This document shows, one piece after another, positions 5,343 through 7,141 of a stretch of DNA of 7,141 nucleotides. Source of the stretch: Tannerellaceae bacterium (GTDB taxonomy: Bacteria > Bacteroidota > Bacteroidia > Bacteroidales > Tannerellaceae); contig JAITAD010000062.1 of the NCBI GenBank assembly GCA_031284275.1, positions 1-7,141 on the forward strand, in the 5' to 3' direction. Each line of letters opens with the position of its first letter. Within the stretch, counting starts at the first letter, position 1. The translations under genes and the position numbers were made by a program. The notes below the pieces were generated by a model, which saw only the letters and a list, made by a program, of their open reading frames with translations, searched no databases and had not been told where the DNA came from.

Positions 5343-7141
5343 TTACAGCCGCCATTTCACCCCCATCCCTACGTAGCGCGCTGAGGGGTCTTGCAGGTTG
5401 TCGTCGTCCCCGAAGTCAGGATCTACGTAAGGAATACGTTTCCATACGGCCAGATTGTTACCAAAAAGGGTAATCGTCAAACGCGGCAAGCTGTAACTGA
5501 TCGACAGCCGCCGCAGTTTGACAAAACTCCGCGAAAAGACATTGGCGAAAAGCGGATCCTCGCTCGCCGTTACTGCCGCCTGATAGGGGTAGGTCTGACA
5601 CCACGTCTGCCAACGCACTGCATGTGTATTGGCCGTGTTTTCACCGTTTTCGACAACTATCCCTTCGGGGACGTAGACCGCCGTCCCACCTGCCGCCAGC
5701 TCGGCGTCGCGCATGGACACCGAGAGCGGATGCCGCCCGCCCCACCAAAGTTTTTCCGTCGTGATGGAACGTAACAAGCCGCCCACAGCCCCATCAACGT
5801 CGATGTCCACCTCAAAACGACCGATAACGAAACGGTTCTGCAACCCGAAAGTCCAGTCCGGTGCGGTGTGACCCAAACGGTGGGGAACAGGGTCTTTGAC
5901 AGGCAGCCCGTTGGCGTCGAGGAGAAGTTGTCCGTCGGCGGTACGTTGCCAGACGGTGGCATAATAAGCGTCGGCACGGTCGCCCGCCAGCAAGTTCCCG
6001 TAACGCTCGCCTCCGCCGTAGATATCCGTCAGGCGCGTCACCGACCGGCTCCAATTGAGGGTCGTATGCCAATCAAGATGTTGCAAATCAAGGAGATGAG
6101 CGCGGATGACCGCTTCGAGGCCTCTCGTCAGATAACGGTTACCGTTTACCCGCCGTGCTTCAAATCCGGAAGCTTCCGAGACGGGGAAGTCGATAATCAG
6201 GTTGTCATCCACAATACCGTAAGCCGCCATATCCACGCCAAGACGGTTACCGAAGAAAGCCGCCGAAAGGGATATCTCGCCACTGCGCGAACGGTCGGGA
6301 CGAATGTCGGTATTGACGATAACGTCAGGATAGGTCACCGCAGGCGTCTGCCCGTAAGTCACTCCCTGTCCATAGAGCGGGTAAATACTGTACGGCGGAA
6401 GGGAGGCCGAAACCGTAGCCAGCGAGGCCGACAGCCGGAGATAATCTACCGTCGCAGGCAACCGCAGGTAACGCGAAAGGAGCGCACTCACCGAGAGGGA
6501 GGGATAGAAGTACGTGTCGTGCATCGGCGGGAGAGAGGAAGACTTGTCGCTGCGAGCTGTCAAGTGGAGGAAAAGGCCGTTATCCACGTCAATGTCGGCC
6601 GTAGCGTAGAAGCTTCCGGTCTGTTCCTGCGCGAAATCGTTACTCGCTGTGGGTGGCGCCGCCGAGTTCGCCAAAGAATACAACCCGGGCAGGATAAGCC
6701 CGTCAGTCGATAGACGTTCCTCATGAAACGTCCGGCGGTAGAGCGACGCTCCGGTGTTCAACGCCATCCCGATTTTTTCGGACAGACTGCGGGAGAAGGA
6801 AAGCAGCACGTCGGTATCGACCGTCTGCGTACCGGCATGGCGGAGGCTGTAATTACCTTCACGAGGGTCGTCAAAGTTCAAGTACGACTTGGGGCTTTTC
6901 GTTTCCTCAAAGACACGGTTCTCGCGCACCGCCGCCCGTCCCTGTAACCGCAGAGACGGCAAGGGTTGCCACCGCAACGAGACACGTGCGTCGGTGAGGC
7001 GGTTCTCCTGTTGCTGACGCCACTCGGCGGCAGCGAAGTAAGGGTTGTTGTACCATGCGTAGTTATAGTTTGCCTGCCGGTATCCCTCTTTCCCCGTCAC
7101 GTAACGGTGGCGGTTCAATTCGTCGATATCTACGTCGCTGC
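5343..7141 (-). CDS. SusC/RagA-family TonB-linked outer-membrane protein (C-terminal part)
   Basis: The frame is open from the window edge to TAA at 5345-5343, giving 598 residues of the C-terminal barrel; a full SusC-like protein is about 1000, so the signal peptide, carboxypeptidase-like domain and plug lie outside. Family marks in order: YNNPYFAAAEW near the start (the SusC TYNNPY motif); FYPSLSVSALLS; RSGEISLSAAFFGNRLGVDMAAYG followed by VSEASGFEARRVNGN and TRGLEAVIRA, the classic SusC 'strange ligand loop' region; LLLDANGLPVKDP; LGHTAPDWTFGLQNRF; VKLRRLSISYSLP; and FGNNLAVWKRIPYVDPDFG close to the end, terminating in GVKWRL. Such receptors import large ligands (glycans, peptides) with TonB energy, normally with a SusD lipoprotein lid encoded directly downstream. 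Here porU follows instead, 36 bases on, so the substrate is unknown and the SusD partner is absent or elsewhere. Cotranscription with porUV is plausible. Confidence 0.93.
   Translation of the reverse strand, partial: SDVDIDELNRHRYVTGKEGYRQANYNYAWYNNPYFAAAEWRQQQENRLTDARVSLRWQPLPSLRLQGRAAVRENRVFEETKSPKSYLNFDDPREGNYSLRHAGTQTVDTDVLLSFSRSLSEKIGMALNTGASLYRRTFHEERLSTDGLILPGLYSLANSAAPPTASNDFAQEQTGSFYATADIDVDNGLFLHLTARSDKSSSLPPMHDTYFYPSLSVSALLSRYLRLPATVDYLRLSASLATVSASLPPYSIYPLYGQGVTYGQTPAVTYPDVIVNTDIRPDRSRSGEISLSAAFFGNRLGVDMAAYGIVDDNLIIDFPVSEASGFEARRVNGNRYLTRGLEAVIRAHLLDLQHLDWHTTLNWSRSVTRLTDIYGGGERYGNLLAGDRADAYYATVWQRTADGQLLLDANGLPVKDPVPHRLGHTAPDWTFGLQNRFVIGRFEVDIDVDGAVGGLLRSITTEKLWWGGRHPLSVSMRDAELAAGGTAVYVPEGIVVENGENTANTHAVRWQTWCQTYPYQAAVTASEDPLFANVFSRSFVKLRRLSISYSLPRLTITLFGNNLAVWKRIPYVDPDFGDDDNLQDPSARYVGMGVKWRL

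Noticed and set aside
4413..5384. Plus-strand open frame of 323 codons opposite the 5' part of porU
   Set aside because: It is antisense to a well-supported gene, has a basic, His/Arg-rich composition with no recognisable motif, and runs across the porU start into the receptor gene. A stop-poor antisense frame in GC-rich coding DNA explains it.
5868..6713. Plus-strand open frame of 281 codons opposite the SusC-like receptor
   Set aside because: The minus-strand frame carries clear SusC motifs over the same bases; the antisense peptide is Arg-rich and unstructured in appearance.

Overview
The window looks like chromosomal DNA of a Bacteroidota member, most likely an oral or gut Bacteroidales of the Porphyromonas/Tannerella/Parabacteroides type. 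The basis is a type IX secretion (T9SS) attachment pair, PorU and PorV, next to a SusC/RagA-type TonB-dependent receptor; all three are hallmarks of that phylum. I cannot place the genus from this stretch. All credible genes lie on the minus strand, so transcription runs from base 7141 towards base 1.

Layout in transcription order: (1) 7141-5343, the C-terminal ~600 residues of a SusC/RagA-family outer-membrane receptor whose N-terminus is outside the window; (2) a 36-bp gap; (3) 5306-1854, porU, the C25 (gingipain-like) sortase that removes the C-terminal sorting domain from T9SS cargo; (4) 1853-663, porV, the outer-membrane beta-barrel that shuttles cargo and holds PorU, starting on the base after the porU stop (TAAATG); (5) a ~65-bp AT-rich gap with a possible Bacteroidota -7 box; (6) 597-151, a small Panacea (SocA-like, DUF4065) protein of the toxin-antitoxin-associated family; (7) 150-1, a short tail holding a 31-codon ORF in frame with the Panacea stop codon, and a second, overlapping frame that is open to the window edge and may be the start of the next gene.

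PorU and PorV work together at the outer membrane: PorV receives secreted substrates from the translocon and PorU cleaves and transpeptidates them onto the cell-surface anchor. The receptor upstream may be cotranscribed with them but has no SusD partner between itself and porU. The Panacea gene looks like a separate accessory unit, with any partner toxin expected beyond base 1. The most unusual parts are the 3' edge behind the Panacea gene and the orphan SusC-like gene fused into the porUV transcription unit. I see no RNA genes, insertion sequences, CRISPR arrays or long repeats. No gene-free stretch exceeds 150 bases.
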